The notes below the pieces were generated by a model. That model made no database searches, had not been told where the DNA came from, and saw only the letters and a program-made list of their open reading frames with translations. A stretch of 64,000 bases of DNA. It comes from Mycobacterium szulgai. GTDB taxonomy: Bacteria; Actinomycetota; Actinomycetes; Mycobacteriales; Mycobacteriaceae. This document shows positions 1 through 8,436 of the stretch, one piece after another. Position 1 is the first letter of the stretch, and every line of letters starts with the position of its first letter. The stretch covers positions 1 to 64,000 of the forward strand of contig NZ_LQPW01000054.1 of assembly GCF_002116635.1 (NCBI RefSeq), written 5' to 3'. Both the position numbers and the translations under genes were made by a program.

Positions 1-139
1 TGCACACCAGAATCATCAACGACAACACACGACCACACCCGACCGCCACGCCGATTTATTCAGCGGACTCATATCGCGTTTGGAAACCGTCCCTGCAACT
101 CCTCGCAGTGACGGGTGTGACTGACGTGGCGTTCAGCGC

Positions 140-493
140 TTAAGGAACGACTTCGGTGCGGCGGCGCGTTTCCGCCACCGCCCGCCTGATTTCAGCGTTC
201 TCCCGTCCGGCAGCGGCTTGCTCGCGCTCCGTGCGCTCGTCAGCGCGTCGTAACCGGTCGCGCTCGCGCTGTGCCGTCACACCCTCGCGCGCGTCCGCGC
301 GCAACTCTCGATCGTCCGCGAGCTGTTCACGATCGTCTGCGATTCGATCCCGCTCATCGGCGAGGCGATCTCGTTCGTCGGCGATCCGCTCGCGCCGCGC
401 GAGCTCAATCTCACGCCGGACCAAAGCCTCTTCGCGCTCATCCAACTCAGCTGCGCGGCGATCGAGTTCACCGATAGGGTCGGCGGCGACCAT
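140..493 (-). CDS. Highly charged coiled-coil protein, unknown function
   Basis: This 117-residue protein has no signal peptide or membrane segment. From about residue 15 to 75 it is built of near-repeats of the type ADERDRIADDR, rich in Arg, Asp, Glu and Leu, with a period close to seven. That pattern implies a long alpha-helical coiled coil. The ATG start at 493 faces the DUF732 gene across a 78-bp spacer. Charged repeats like these also create long open frames on the opposite strand, so the antisense frame here is an artefact. I do not recognise a family; a structural or oligomerisation role is only an inference. Confidence 0.6.
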   Translation of the reverse strand: MVAADPIGELDRRAAELDEREEALVRREIELARRERIADERDRLADERDRIADDREQLADDRELRADAREGVTAQRERDRLRRADERTEREQAAAGRENAEIRRAVAETRRRTEVVP

Positions 494-571
494 ATATTCA
501 CCTAACCACGCGCCGGCTGCTAGGTAAAATAGCTGGTCACCGAAGGCCGCGGAATTCGATCAAGGGGAACC

Positions 572-994
572 ATGGTGTTAAGAGCCATCGCGTTGCTAGC
601 CGTATTCGCCGGGCTCGTCGGGTTGGCAGCGCCGGCCTACGCGGACGCCACCGACGACGCATTCATCACCAACCTCAACACCTCCGGCATGAATTACGGC
701 CCGCCCGAAAAAGCAATCCAGGTCGCGAAAACCGTTGTCTGCGCGGCCCTGCGCGATAACCCCAAAACCAGCAACGCGGATCTGATCACCAAGGTCACCA
801 AGGCCACCGACTGGCCACCGCTCAACGCTGCCTACTTCACCGGCGCCGCCATCCAGGCCTACTGTCCCCAATACGGTTCGCTGGCTCCCCCTAGCCTTCC
901 GAGCAAGGCCCCGACCGCCCCCAGCACAGCTCCCTCGCCGTCACCCACCCAATCAGTGCAGCCGGCCGGCGTACAAGAGCAGGCGTTTGCTTAG
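572..994 (+). CDS. Secreted DUF732-type small protein
   Basis: The product has 140 residues. Residues 1 to about 24 form a signal peptide (hydrophobic core, then APAYA before DATDDAF). The mature part carries the helical DUF732 signature: DDAFITNLNTSGM, a central VVCAAL cysteine, and a second cysteine in AIQAYCPQY, which probably form a disulfide. The tail is rich in Pro, Ser and Thr. The ATG at 572 follows the ribosome site AAGGGG. A plausible -10 box, TAAAAT, lies at 525-530. Mycobacteria encode many such exported helical proteins and their roles are mostly unknown. Its end overlaps the end of the next gene by 4 bp. Confidence 0.82.
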   Translation: MVLRAIALLAVFAGLVGLAAPAYADATDDAFITNLNTSGMNYGPPEKAIQVAKTVVCAALRDNPKTSNADLITKVTKATDWPPLNAAYFTGAAIQAYCPQYGSLAPPSLPSKAPTAPSTAPSPSPTQSVQPAGVQEQAFA

Positions 995-1380
995 ACCGGA
1001 GTGAATATTCCGTTGTTCCAGAATCCCCACGCGGCGGCAGTCGGGTTCCACATCAGCTGAGCCCCCGGCGCCCAGGGCGGTGGAGGTGGTTGCGGCGGCG
1101 CCCACCCCGGCGGAGGCCCCCACGGCCCCCAGCCCGCCGGGCCGCTCTGGCCGGGCCGGCCTTGCCAGTCGTGGCACTGAGTCCAGTTCCAGTTGTAAAC
1201 GGTGTCCCAGCCCGGATCCCATTGATCACCCGGGCACCAGTGATAGCTGGGAGCCGGGGACGCTTCAGCCCACGGGACGCCGGCGAATCCGAAACCGGAT
1301 AACACCATCCCAGCACCCACCAGCACTCTCGCTGACCGCCCCAGCCACGGCCTCGTTCGCTTTACAGTCGACATCTTCAT
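991..1380 (-). CDS. Secreted Trp/Pro/Gly-rich small protein
   Basis: The product has 129 residues and begins MKMSTVKR. AAAGGG lies about 7 nt upstream of the ATG at 1380, which is why I prefer this start to one 23 codons further out. A basic n-region and hydrophobic stretch are followed by AEASPAPSYHWCPGDQWDPG. The mature protein has two Cys (HWCPGD and TQCHDW), many Trp, and a proline-rich middle. This looks like the small exported mycobacterial proteins with an HWCPG motif. Function is unknown. It is convergent with the DUF732 gene, overlapping it by 4 bp. Confidence 0.75.
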   Translation of the reverse strand: MKMSTVKRTRPWLGRSARVLVGAGMVLSGFGFAGVPWAEASPAPSYHWCPGDQWDPGWDTVYNWNWTQCHDWQGRPGQSGPAGWGPWGPPPGWAPPQPPPPPWAPGAQLMWNPTAAAWGFWNNGIFTPV

Positions 1381-1562
1381 AGATTGACCCTTTACCGGGA
1401 AGCGAATCGCCTTCGGCCGCTGAGTAATAGTCGGGGTGACCACGTCCATCGGCGTCGGCGAGTCTCGTGGCGCAAGAATCAGGGTCGGTGGATCGCCGAT
1501 GCCGGCTGCGCTTCGTTTTCGCGTAGGGCATTAAGGGGCACGCGTGAGGGGCCAAAGTCCCT

Positions 1563-2270
1563 ATGGCGGGGACCCTGCACGGGCCGAACATGAGCTCCAT
1601 GCCTCGCGCATCATCATGCATAGCTGCGGCTCTCGTCGTCGCCGCGATCGGTGCGGCTGCGCCGGCTGGCGCCGATCCGTTATCCGACTTGATGAAAATG
1701 CTGCCGGCGGGCTATGCCAGCGACTCGTGCAAACCGCTCAATGCAGCGGGCGCACTAGCCGCGGTGAGCTGCGGGGAGAATTCCCTGCCCGACGGCCCGA
1801 CGTCCGCGACCTACTGGCTGTTCAGCGACTACAGCGGGATGCATGATGCGTTCACCGCTTACTTGAAAAGTTCGGGCTGGGCGCCCGCGACATGCCCTGG
1901 GATGCACTCGTCGGACGCCAGTGCGGTGGTGGGATCGGACGGTAAGCAGTACGGCTTTATCGCATGCGGGCGCGGAACCGGCCCCGACTGGCAGGCCAGA
2001 GACGGGGCCGTGGCGTGGACGCGAGATGCCGCCCACTTCCTCGGTGTGGCATACGTTGGATATCAAGGTCAGGCGTACCCGACCAGCCTGTTCAATTGGG
2101 TCCGGACGCAGCAGATTCAGAGCGATTGCGCAGCCTCCGGCGGCACATTCTCCGCTTGGAGCGGTGATGCAGGAATCCATTATTCAAGCTGTTGCTTCGA
2201 AGACAACAAGCACAAGAAGGTGTGTGATGACTACGTCGACGGCACGCATCAGGGGCAATCGCAGGGATGA
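1563..2270 (+). CDS. Secreted protein of unknown function
   Basis: The product has up to 235 residues. A signal peptide is evident (SCIAAALVVAAIGAAAPAGA, cleavage before DPLSDL). The true start could instead be the ATG at 1590 or 1599, because the first nine residues are not signal-like. The mature chain has eight or more cysteines, including a CC pair near the C-terminus, so disulfides are likely. It resembles a mycobacterial family of exported proteins without assigned function. It lies 49 bp upstream of the lipoprotein gene on the same strand and may be co-transcribed with it. Confidence 0.7.
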   Translation: MAGTLHGPNMSSMPRASSCIAAALVVAAIGAAAPAGADPLSDLMKMLPAGYASDSCKPLNAAGALAAVSCGENSLPDGPTSATYWLFSDYSGMHDAFTAYLKSSGWAPATCPGMHSSDASAVVGSDGKQYGFIACGRGTGPDWQARDGAVAWTRDAAHFLGVAYVGYQGQAYPTSLFNWVRTQQIQSDCAASGGTFSAWSGDAGIHYSSCCFEDNKHKKVCDDYVDGTHQGQSQG

Positions 2271-2319
2271 GACACCCGGGGCTGATGCACACCCTTCGTT
2301 CGAGAGAAGCTAAGTCGCC

Positions 2320-3492
2320 ATGATCCGGCACCGTCGTCGTCGGTGGGTTGCCCTGCTGGCCGTCCTGGCTCTGGCCGCATGTGATTCGGCGGGCAAGTCC
2401 CGCCCCGCCGCCCCGCCGCCCACGTCGATGTCCGCGACAACCGGCCCGACCATCAAGCCGACTGCTGCTCTCTTCTACACCAAGTCGGGGTCGCTATACG
2501 TCAGCCAACCCGCAGGCACACCTGGCCGCAAACTGACGGACGGACCAGCGGACACCCAGCCCGCACCATCCCCGGACCTCTCGCATGTAGCGTTCGTCCG
2601 CAAGACGGCAGCCTCCGCATACGGCGGTGAGTTATGGGTGCTCGACCTGTCGCCGCAACTCGCACCCGTCGGGCCACCCCGGCGACTGGTGAACCCAGCC
2701 ACCCTTCCGCACGGCACCGGGAACTCATCCGCGATGATCGCCAGTCCCCGATGGTCACCCGCAGGACAACACATCGCCTTCATCGACAACACCAACGATG
2801 GGATGGTCGACGGAGGGCTCTTGCTCCTCGCAGCCGCCGACACGGGTGCCCTGATGTCGACACAGCAACGGTTATTCGCCGCATCCAACTTCGCCTGGGC
2901 ACCCGACGGCAGCCACATCGCCTGGGCGGAGGCACGCAGCGACGTACGGCCCGTCTCCATCAATGCACTGACCGTCGGTGGCGCCTCGACGCCCGTCGCC
3001 ATCGACACCAACGCCTTCTCGATGACCTATGCCAAGGACGGACAGTCGATATTGTTCGCCAACGGCGACGTATCGGATTCCGACGTCGACTCTGCCCCCT
3101 TCGCGGTCCGACCCGGCGGCATCTACGCCGCAGCAGTCTCCAGCGGATCCGGCGGAAAGCCTTCCACTCCCACTCCGTTGCTCACTAAGCCTGGTTCGTA
3201 CTACAGCGACATCGCGGCCTTGAATTCCGGCGCTGTGGCATTCACCACGCAGGGCGCTGACGACAAGTCGAAGGCGATCGAGGTTCTCGACAAGGGTTCG
3301 TCCGTCCCGCGCACAACGGTCACCGACGTCACGGCCACTGCTCAGGGGCCCGCTTGGAGCGTCGAGGACCTGGTCGCCTACCTCGACACCTCACCGCATA
3401 GCGGGCTGGTGGTAACCGATCCGGAGGACCGCAGCCCCAGGCATGTCGACACGGAGGTGGACGCATTCGCCTGGGCGCCAAGTCCACGATGA
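2320..3492 (+). CDS. Lipoprotein with TolB/WD40-like beta-propeller
   Basis: The product has 390 residues. The N-terminus is a lipoprotein signal: basic MIRHRRRRW, a hydrophobic core and the lipobox LAAC, with lipidated Cys at about residue 20. A Pro-rich linker follows. The rest contains recurring blades of the TolB/PD40 kind (SPDLSHVAFV, SPRWSPAGQHIAFID, FAWAPDGSHIAWAE, AFAWAPSPR). A membrane-anchored periplasmic propeller that binds protein or ligand partners is the likely architecture; its partner is unknown. The next gene is convergent, with 35 bp between them. Confidence 0.8.
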   Translation: MIRHRRRRWVALLAVLALAACDSAGKSRPAAPPPTSMSATTGPTIKPTAALFYTKSGSLYVSQPAGTPGRKLTDGPADTQPAPSPDLSHVAFVRKTAASAYGGELWVLDLSPQLAPVGPPRRLVNPATLPHGTGNSSAMIASPRWSPAGQHIAFIDNTNDGMVDGGLLLLAAADTGALMSTQQRLFAASNFAWAPDGSHIAWAEARSDVRPVSINALTVGGASTPVAIDTNAFSMTYAKDGQSILFANGDVSDSDVDSAPFAVRPGGIYAAAVSSGSGGKPSTPTPLLTKPGSYYSDIAALNSGAVAFTTQGADDKSKAIEVLDKGSSVPRTTVTDVTATAQGPAWSVEDLVAYLDTSPHSGLVVTDPEDRSPRHVDTEVDAFAWAPSPR

Positions 3493-3527
3493 GCCCATCG
3501 GCCGCTGCAGGCGTTATCTCTGAGCTG

Positions 3528-4001
3528 CTACCACAGCACACCATGTTCAGTCGACAGGATGAAGCCGTGATTCCCCTCGGTCCGGCAGTGCACCGCCCCC
3601 TGGTTGTCGATCGCACAGGCCGCGCCCAAGGTCTGTACCCGGTACCCCGCGGGCAGCACGGGGAAGTTGCCGGTGAAGGTCCGGGTGTCGGAATGGCGGT
3701 ATTGGGCGGGATGGACAGCGTCGGCGAAGGTTTGGTTGGTCCCCGGTGGTGCGTCGGCCGGCACCGCGTCGCATCCGATCGGGCCGCCGTTGGGCGCCAT
3801 CCCACATGACCGCCCATCGGGCGTCTTGAAGTAAACCCAGGAGAAAATGGAGGACCTGTAGGTGCCCGGGGCCAGCGGATAGACGTCCAGGTCTTCCATT
3901 GGTGGGCTGTTGTCATCCCCGGGTGCCGCGGCCACCGACGGGACGACCAAGATCGCCAATGTGCCCAGTATGACGGGGACGCAGGAACGCCACTCCAACA
4001 C
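3528..4001 (-). CDS. Secreted protein of unknown function, DosR-type upstream box
   Basis: The product is about 157 residues from a GTG at 4001, preceded at close range by GGTGAA; a TTG one codon later is an alternative. It has an N-terminal signal (CVPVILGTLAILVVPSVAAAP) followed by a mature domain of about 130 residues. Four Cys (RSCGM, IGCD, ACAID, HCRTE) suggest two disulfides. Fragments such as GTYRSS and VQTLGAACAIDNQGAVHCRTE resemble exported mycobacterial proteins, but I do not recognise the family. A DosR-like motif pair lies 36-72 bp upstream, so hypoxic induction is a testable inference. Confidence 0.65.
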   Translation of the reverse strand: MLEWRSCVPVILGTLAILVVPSVAAAPGDDNSPPMEDLDVYPLAPGTYRSSIFSWVYFKTPDGRSCGMAPNGGPIGCDAVPADAPPGTNQTFADAVHPAQYRHSDTRTFTGNFPVLPAGYRVQTLGAACAIDNQGAVHCRTEGNHGFILSTEHGVLW

Positions 4002-4036
4002 TGATTCACCGTAATCAGCGGTTCGAGCGAAATGCG

Positions 4037-4073
4037 GCTCCTTTTGGTCCCCGAAAGGGGGGTCGTAAGTCCC
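4037..4073 (-). promoter_or_regulatory. Candidate tandem DosR boxes
   Basis: On the minus strand, 4073 to 4059 reads GGGACTTACGACCCC. It matches 11 of the 12 fixed positions of the DosR consensus GGGACTTNNGNCCCT. A weaker second copy, GGGACCAAAAGGAGC, runs from 4051 to 4037, with its start 22 bp closer to the gene. DosR promoters often carry two boxes about 20 bp apart. The pair sits upstream of the secreted-protein gene that starts at 4001. Confidence 0.5.
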
Positions 4074-4311
4074 TACCCGAACCCGTCTAAAACGGCAGAT
4101 GCGGTGGATTCTGACGCCTACGCTGCGGTATCTGCCATCAGGGTTGAACGGGGCCGCATGGGCGCCACACTCACCGCGGAATTCGGCGAGCACAGCGCGT
4201 CCCGCAGGGTGCGTCCAGTTTGTATCTGCTGTCGTACCGCCTGCGCTGCTTAATGCACCCGCCGCAACCTCTCGCCGGACGTCGAGGAAAGCCGAAGCAC
4301 GACGGAAAACC
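4074..4311. other. Rest of a 310-bp gap with no supported gene
   Basis: Between the DosR-like boxes and the stop codon of ychF I see only short open frames on both strands. None has a convincing ribosome site, signal peptide or family resemblance. No terminator-like hairpin with a T-run is visible. It probably holds the 5' promoter region of the minus-strand gene at 3528-4001 and the 3' end of the ychF transcript unit. Confidence 0.5.
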
Positions 4312-5403
4312 CTATTTAGCGGGCTTAGTTGTTGCTCCGTGCCGGAACTCCACCACGTCACCGTCGGCCATCACGTACTCCTTGCCTTCCATCCGGACCT
4401 TGCCGGCCGCCTTGGCCGCCGCCATGGACCCCGCGGCGATCAAGTCCTCATACGACACGATCTCGGCCTTGATGAAGCCCTTTTCGAAGTCGGTGTGGAT
4501 CACCCCGGCGGCCTTGGGCGCGGTGTCACCCTGGTGAATCACCCACGCCCGCGCCTCCTTTGGGCCGGCGGTCAGGAAGGTCTGCAACTTCAGCGTGTGA
4601 AAACCCGCCCGCGCCAACGCATCCAGGCCCCGCTCGGTCTGACCGATCGACTCCAGTAGCTCCGCAGCGGACTCGTCGTCCAGTTCGGTGAGCTCGGATT
4701 CGATTGCAGCGTCGAGGAATACCGCGTCGGCCGGCGCGACCAGTTCGCGCAATTCAGCCACTCGTGCCGCGTCGGTCAGCACCGCCTCGTCGGAGTTGAA
4801 CACATAGAGAAACGGCTTGGTGGTCAATAGGTTCAGCTCTCGCAGCACGGCGGTGTCCGCTCCCGCGGCGAAAAGCGTCTTGCCGCCGTCGAGCACCTGC
4901 TGGGCAGCAGCGGCCGCCTCATAAGCGGGCTTGCGCTCCTTGTTGGTGCGGGCTTCCTTCTCCAGCCGCGGCAGTGCGCGCTCCAGAGTTTGCATATCCG
5001 CCAGGATCAGCTCGGTTTCGACGACCTCGATGTCGGAGCGAGGGTCGACCTCTCCAGCGACGTGCGTCACATCATCATCGGCGAACACCCGAACCACCTG
5101 GCAGATGGCGTCGCATTCGCGGATGTGGGCCAGGAACTTGTTCCCCAGCCCCGCGCCTTCCGACGCACCTTTGACCAGGCCGGCGATATCCACAAACGTC
5201 ACCGGCGCCGCGACGATGCGCTCCGAACCGAACAGCTCCGCCAGCTTGTCCAGCCGCGGATCGGGCAGCGAAACCACACCTTCGTTCGGTTCGATCGTCG
5301 CGAACGGATAGTTGGCCGCCACCACGTTGTTCCGGGTCAGTGCGTTGAAAAGGGTCGACTTGCCGACATTGGGCAGACCCACGATTCCCAGACTCAAGCT
5401 CAC
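4312..5403 (-). CDS. ychF: Redox-regulated ATPase YchF (OLA1 family)
   Basis: The product has 363 residues, the usual length. The N-terminal G domain begins GIVGLPNVGKSTLFN (Walker A) and has a DIAGLVKGASEGAGLGNKFL switch region. A coiled-coil insertion (residues about 130-200) and the C-terminal TGS domain (TFLTAGPKEARAWVIHQG, FIKAEIVSYEDL, VEFRHG) follow. YchF/OLA1 proteins bind ATP rather than GTP and associate with ribosomes and stress responses. The start is GTG at 5403. The gene corresponds to Rv1112. It is divergent from the DUF6542 gene. Confidence 0.95.
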   Translation of the reverse strand: MSLSLGIVGLPNVGKSTLFNALTRNNVVAANYPFATIEPNEGVVSLPDPRLDKLAELFGSERIVAAPVTFVDIAGLVKGASEGAGLGNKFLAHIRECDAICQVVRVFADDDVTHVAGEVDPRSDIEVVETELILADMQTLERALPRLEKEARTNKERKPAYEAAAAAQQVLDGGKTLFAAGADTAVLRELNLLTTKPFLYVFNSDEAVLTDAARVAELRELVAPADAVFLDAAIESELTELDDESAAELLESIGQTERGLDALARAGFHTLKLQTFLTAGPKEARAWVIHQGDTAPKAAGVIHTDFEKGFIKAEIVSYEDLIAAGSMAAAKAAGKVRMEGKEYVMADGDVVEFRHGATTKPAK

Positions 5404-5487
5404 AAAACGGCAAGTCTAGGGGGCACGCCAACAACGGCTGCCCAGCTATATACGGGGCTTTCGGCTCTGAGCCGGTACGGTCAACAT

Positions 5488-6702
5488 GTGTCAGCGCAGC
5501 GGGCGAAGTCAGCGGTGGAGCCGAACCACCGCTCGATCATCCCGAATATCCCAGGTGTCCCGTGGTGGGGTGCCGTTCTCATCGCAACCACCGCGACGCT
5601 AGTGGGCTACCTGATCGACGCCGGCCACAAGGAGCTGACCCACAGTTTCGCCGGCCTCTACGTCGCCGGCTGCCTGGCGGCGGTGCTGGCCGTGCGGCAG
5701 TCGGGCATCTTCACCGCGGTCATCCAGCCGCCGCTGATACTTTTCTGCGCGGTGCCCGGCTCGTATTGGCTGTTTCACGGTGGCAAAGTCGACAAATTCA
5801 AAGACCTCCTGATCAACTGCGGTTATCCGCTCATCGAGCGGTTCCCGTTGATGCTGGGCACCGCCGGCGGTGTGCTGCTGATCGGGCTGGCCAGGTGGTA
5901 CTTCGGCATGAGCCAGCGCCAGGCCACAGACGCCGCCGATACCAGCGAGCAAGGTACCGAACGGGCGTCGGTGCTCAGCGGTCTCATCGCGAAACTCAGC
6001 GGGCTGCTGGCACGCGACCCAGACGACACCGAAGACGAGGTCCCAGCACAGCCCACGCACGCCGTCGGCCGGACTTCCAGAACCAGCCGGAGCACGCGGA
6101 GCAGTCGAAACGCCAAGCGCCCCAACCGCACCCGGTCCCGCCACGCCCGGCCACCGTTAGAGGATGGCTTGGAGAACGGCGAGGCACCGGCCGATCCGCA
6201 GCGACAGCAGCGGCGCCAGCAGAGCCGCAGATATGCCCCGCAAGCGCGCGATTACGATCCCGGCGACCCGCCGCGCCGGGCCCGCCGTCCGCGGCCACCG
6301 AGCGAACCGGACCTGCGTGCCCAGCCGCCGCGGGAGATGCGCCGCGACCCGCACGCGCGGCGCAGCCCCTACGAGCGGCCTGCGCCACGTAGCAGCAGGT
6401 TCGATCCCTATGACGTCTACGAGCCACCCGAGCAGCCCCGGCCCACGGCGCCTTCCAACCGGCGCAACGGGCCCTCCTACGAGCCGTATGAGCCGTATGA
6501 GCCCTACGAGCCCCCGCGCCGCCGGGCCGCGCCCACGAACAGCACCAACCCGTCACACCATCCGATCTCGCAGGTGCGCTATCGCGGCTCAACTCCGAGA
6601 AGCGAGCCCCGCGCCGAGCGTCAGGACCCGCGCGCAGAACGCCGCAGCCGGCCGCGGCCGCCACGCCAGCCCCAGGCCGAATCCTGGGAATACGACGTCT
6701 GA
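5488..6702 (+). CDS. DUF6542-type membrane protein with long Arg/Pro-rich tail
   Basis: The product has 404 residues from an in-frame GTG at 5488 (VSAQRAKSAVEP). Residues about 25-140 contain four hydrophobic segments (WGAVLIATTATLVGYLI, FAGLYVAGCLAAVLAV, a PPLILFCAVPGSYWLF segment, and LMLGTAGGVLLIGLARWYFG). This matches the membrane domain of Rv1111c-type proteins. The remaining 240 or so residues are disordered, very rich in Arg, Pro, Glu and Tyr, with a tandem EPYEPYEPYEP repeat. The tail is probably cytoplasmic. Function is unknown. It is divergent from ychF and convergent with ispH (24-bp gap). Confidence 0.8.
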   Translation: MSAQRAKSAVEPNHRSIIPNIPGVPWWGAVLIATTATLVGYLIDAGHKELTHSFAGLYVAGCLAAVLAVRQSGIFTAVIQPPLILFCAVPGSYWLFHGGKVDKFKDLLINCGYPLIERFPLMLGTAGGVLLIGLARWYFGMSQRQATDAADTSEQGTERASVLSGLIAKLSGLLARDPDDTEDEVPAQPTHAVGRTSRTSRSTRSSRNAKRPNRTRSRHARPPLEDGLENGEAPADPQRQQRRQQSRRYAPQARDYDPGDPPRRARRPRPPSEPDLRAQPPREMRRDPHARRSPYERPAPRSSRFDPYDVYEPPEQPRPTAPSNRRNGPSYEPYEPYEPYEPPRRRAAPTNSTNPSHHPISQVRYRGSTPRSEPRAERQDPRAERRSRPRPPRQPQAESWEYDV

Positions 6703-6726
6703 GCGCTATCGAGCTCTATTGGGGTG

Positions 6727-7725
6727 CTACCGCGGTGCCCGGATTTCCCGCGGCAGGGCGAACACCAGCGTCTCGTTGGCCGTCGTCACCGGCTGCACCA
6801 TGTCGTAGCCGAATTCGGCCAGCCGTTCCAGGACGCCGCGCACCAGCACCTCGGGGACCGAGGCCCCGGACGTGACGCCGACGGTCTGCACTCCCTGCAG
6901 CCACTCCGGGTCGATGTCGTCGGCCCAATCGACCAAGTGGGCGGACCGCGAGCCCGCGCCCAGCGCCACCTCGACCAGCCGCACCGAGTTCGACGAATTA
7001 CGGGAGCCGACGACGATCACCAGCTCGCACTCGGGTGCCATCGCCTTGACCGCGACCTGCCGGTTCTGCGTCGCGTAGCAGATGTCATCGCTGGGCGGAT
7101 CCTGCAGCTTGGGAAAACGCTCCCGCAGCCGCTCGACGATCTCCATCGTCTCGTCGACCGACAACGTGGTCTGTGACAGCCAAACCACTTTGTCCTCGTC
7201 GCGCACCGTCACCCTATCGACGGAATCCACCCCGTCGACCAGCTGCACGTGGTCGGGAGCCTCCCCGGCGGTGCCGACCACTTCTTCGTGGCCCTCGTGG
7301 CCGATCAGCAGGATGTCGAAGTCGTCGCGGGCGAAGCGCCTGGCCTCGTTGTGCACCTTGGTGACCAGCGGGCAGGTGGCATCGATGGTCTGCAGGTTAC
7401 GTTCGGCCGCGGCCGCGTACACCGTCGGCGCCACACCGTGCGCAGAAAAGACGACGATGGCGCCCTCGGGAACCTGGTCGGTCTCCTCGACGAACACCGC
7501 ACCGGCCTTCGCCAGGGTGTCAACCACGTGGCGGTTGTGCACGATCTCGTGGCGGACGTAGACCGGAGCGCCGTGCTTTTCCAGCGCGCGCTCGACAGTT
7601 TCGACGGCCCGATCCACTCCCGCGCAATAGCCGCGCGGCTCGGCCAGCAGCACCCGTTTACGGGTCGGCGAGTCGGCTACCGAGCTCGAGGCACCCGGAA
7701 TCCCCATGTCGATAGTCGGAACCAT
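6727..7725 (-). CDS. ispH: 4-hydroxy-3-methylbut-2-enyl diphosphate reductase
   Basis: The product has 332 residues. IspH (LytB) catalyses the last step of the MEP isoprenoid pathway, converting HMBPP to IPP and DMAPP with a 4Fe-4S cluster. The three cluster cysteines are visible in [14 protein letters not shown] (about residue 34), [12 protein letters not shown] and [25 protein letters not shown] and GSRNSSNS are family motifs. This is the ortholog of Rv1110 (lytB2). The N-terminal 20 residues are variable, so a slightly later start is possible. It is divergent from the next gene across a 99-bp spacer. Confidence 0.95.
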   Translation of the reverse strand: MVPTIDMGIPGASSSVADSPTRKRVLLAEPRGYCAGVDRAVETVERALEKHGAPVYVRHEIVHNRHVVDTLAKAGAVFVEETDQVPEGAIVVFSAHGVAPTVYAAAAERNLQTIDATCPLVTKVHNEARRFARDDFDILLIGHEGHEEVVGTAGEAPDHVQLVDGVDSVDRVTVRDEDKVVWLSQTTLSVDETMEIVERLRERFPKLQDPPSDDICYATQNRQVAVKAMAPECELVIVVGSRNSSNSVRLVEVALGAGSRSAHLVDWADDIDPEWLQGVQTVGVTSGASVPEVLVRGVLERLAEFGYDMVQPVTTANETLVFALPREIRAPR

Positions 7726-7824
7726 GGCATCCAGGGTACGTTCTGGCGTCCTTTTAGGACACGCGCCCGCCCGCTGGGAGCCCCCAGCTTGGACTTAGCC
7801 GCCGGTTGAGGCAGTCTTGGGTTC

Positions 7825-8436
7825 ATGGCTACTGCACCGTATGGGGTTCGGCTAATTGTCGGCGCGGCGACGGTCGCCGTTGAGGAGACGATGAAGCTAC
7901 CGCGAACCATCCTGATGTACCCGATGACGCTGGTGAGCACGGCGGCGCACATCGTGATGCGGTTCCAGCAGAACCTGGCCGAGCTGGTGATCAAGGGTGA
8001 CAGCACGCTGGAATCGCTGTTTCCGCCCAAGGACGAGCAGCCGGAGTGGGCGACCTTCGACGAGGACCTGGAAGCTCTGGAAGGGGGTTCCTTCCCGTTG
8101 CCCGGTATCGACGGTATCGACGCCGGAGGCCGGGCCGAAGGACGGTTCGCGCTGTACTCGGTCTCCGACACGGCTGATGCCGGCCAAGCCGACTCCCCCA
8201 CCGCGCCGCTGCCCACCAAGAAGCCGAAGAAACCGGCCGGCCCGGCCGTTCCGGCGCCGGCGGTGGCCACTGAACTCGACTATCCGGCGCTGACCCTGGC
8301 TCAGCTGCGAGCGCGGTTGCAGTCGCTGGATGTCGCCGAGCTGGAAGCCCTGCTGGCCTACGAGCAGGCCACCAAGGCCCGTGCCCCGTTCCAGACGCTG
8401 CTCGCCAACAGGATCACCCGCGCGACCGCGAAGTGA
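7825..8436 (+). CDS. Lipid-droplet-associated-type protein (Rv1109c-like)
   Basis: The product has 203 residues. The N-terminal 60 residues ([21 protein letters not shown], then an amphipathic or hydrophobic helix with [14 protein letters not shown]) are followed by an acidic, Pro-rich linker and a small C-terminal helical domain ([15 protein letters not shown] through the end). The N-terminal part resembles actinobacterial lipid-droplet surface proteins of the MLDS type. I assign this from memory of the family and hold it as probable only. The stop overlaps the GTG start of xseA (GTGA), so translation is coupled and the three genes probably form one operon. Confidence 0.65.
   Translation: MATAPYGVRLIVGAATVAVEETMKLPRTILMYPMTLVSTAAHIVMRFQQNLAELVIKGDSTLESLFPPKDEQPEWATFDEDLEALEGGSFPLPGIDGIDAGGRAEGRFALYSVSDTADAGQADSPTAPLPTKKPKKPAGPAVPAPAVATELDYPALTLAQLRARLQSLDVAELEALLAYEQATKARAPFQTLLANRITRATAK

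Noticed and set aside
7748-7760. GTCCT-TTT-AGGAC palindrome in the ispH divergent spacer
   Set aside because: Arms of only five bases and no link to a known regulator; easily random.
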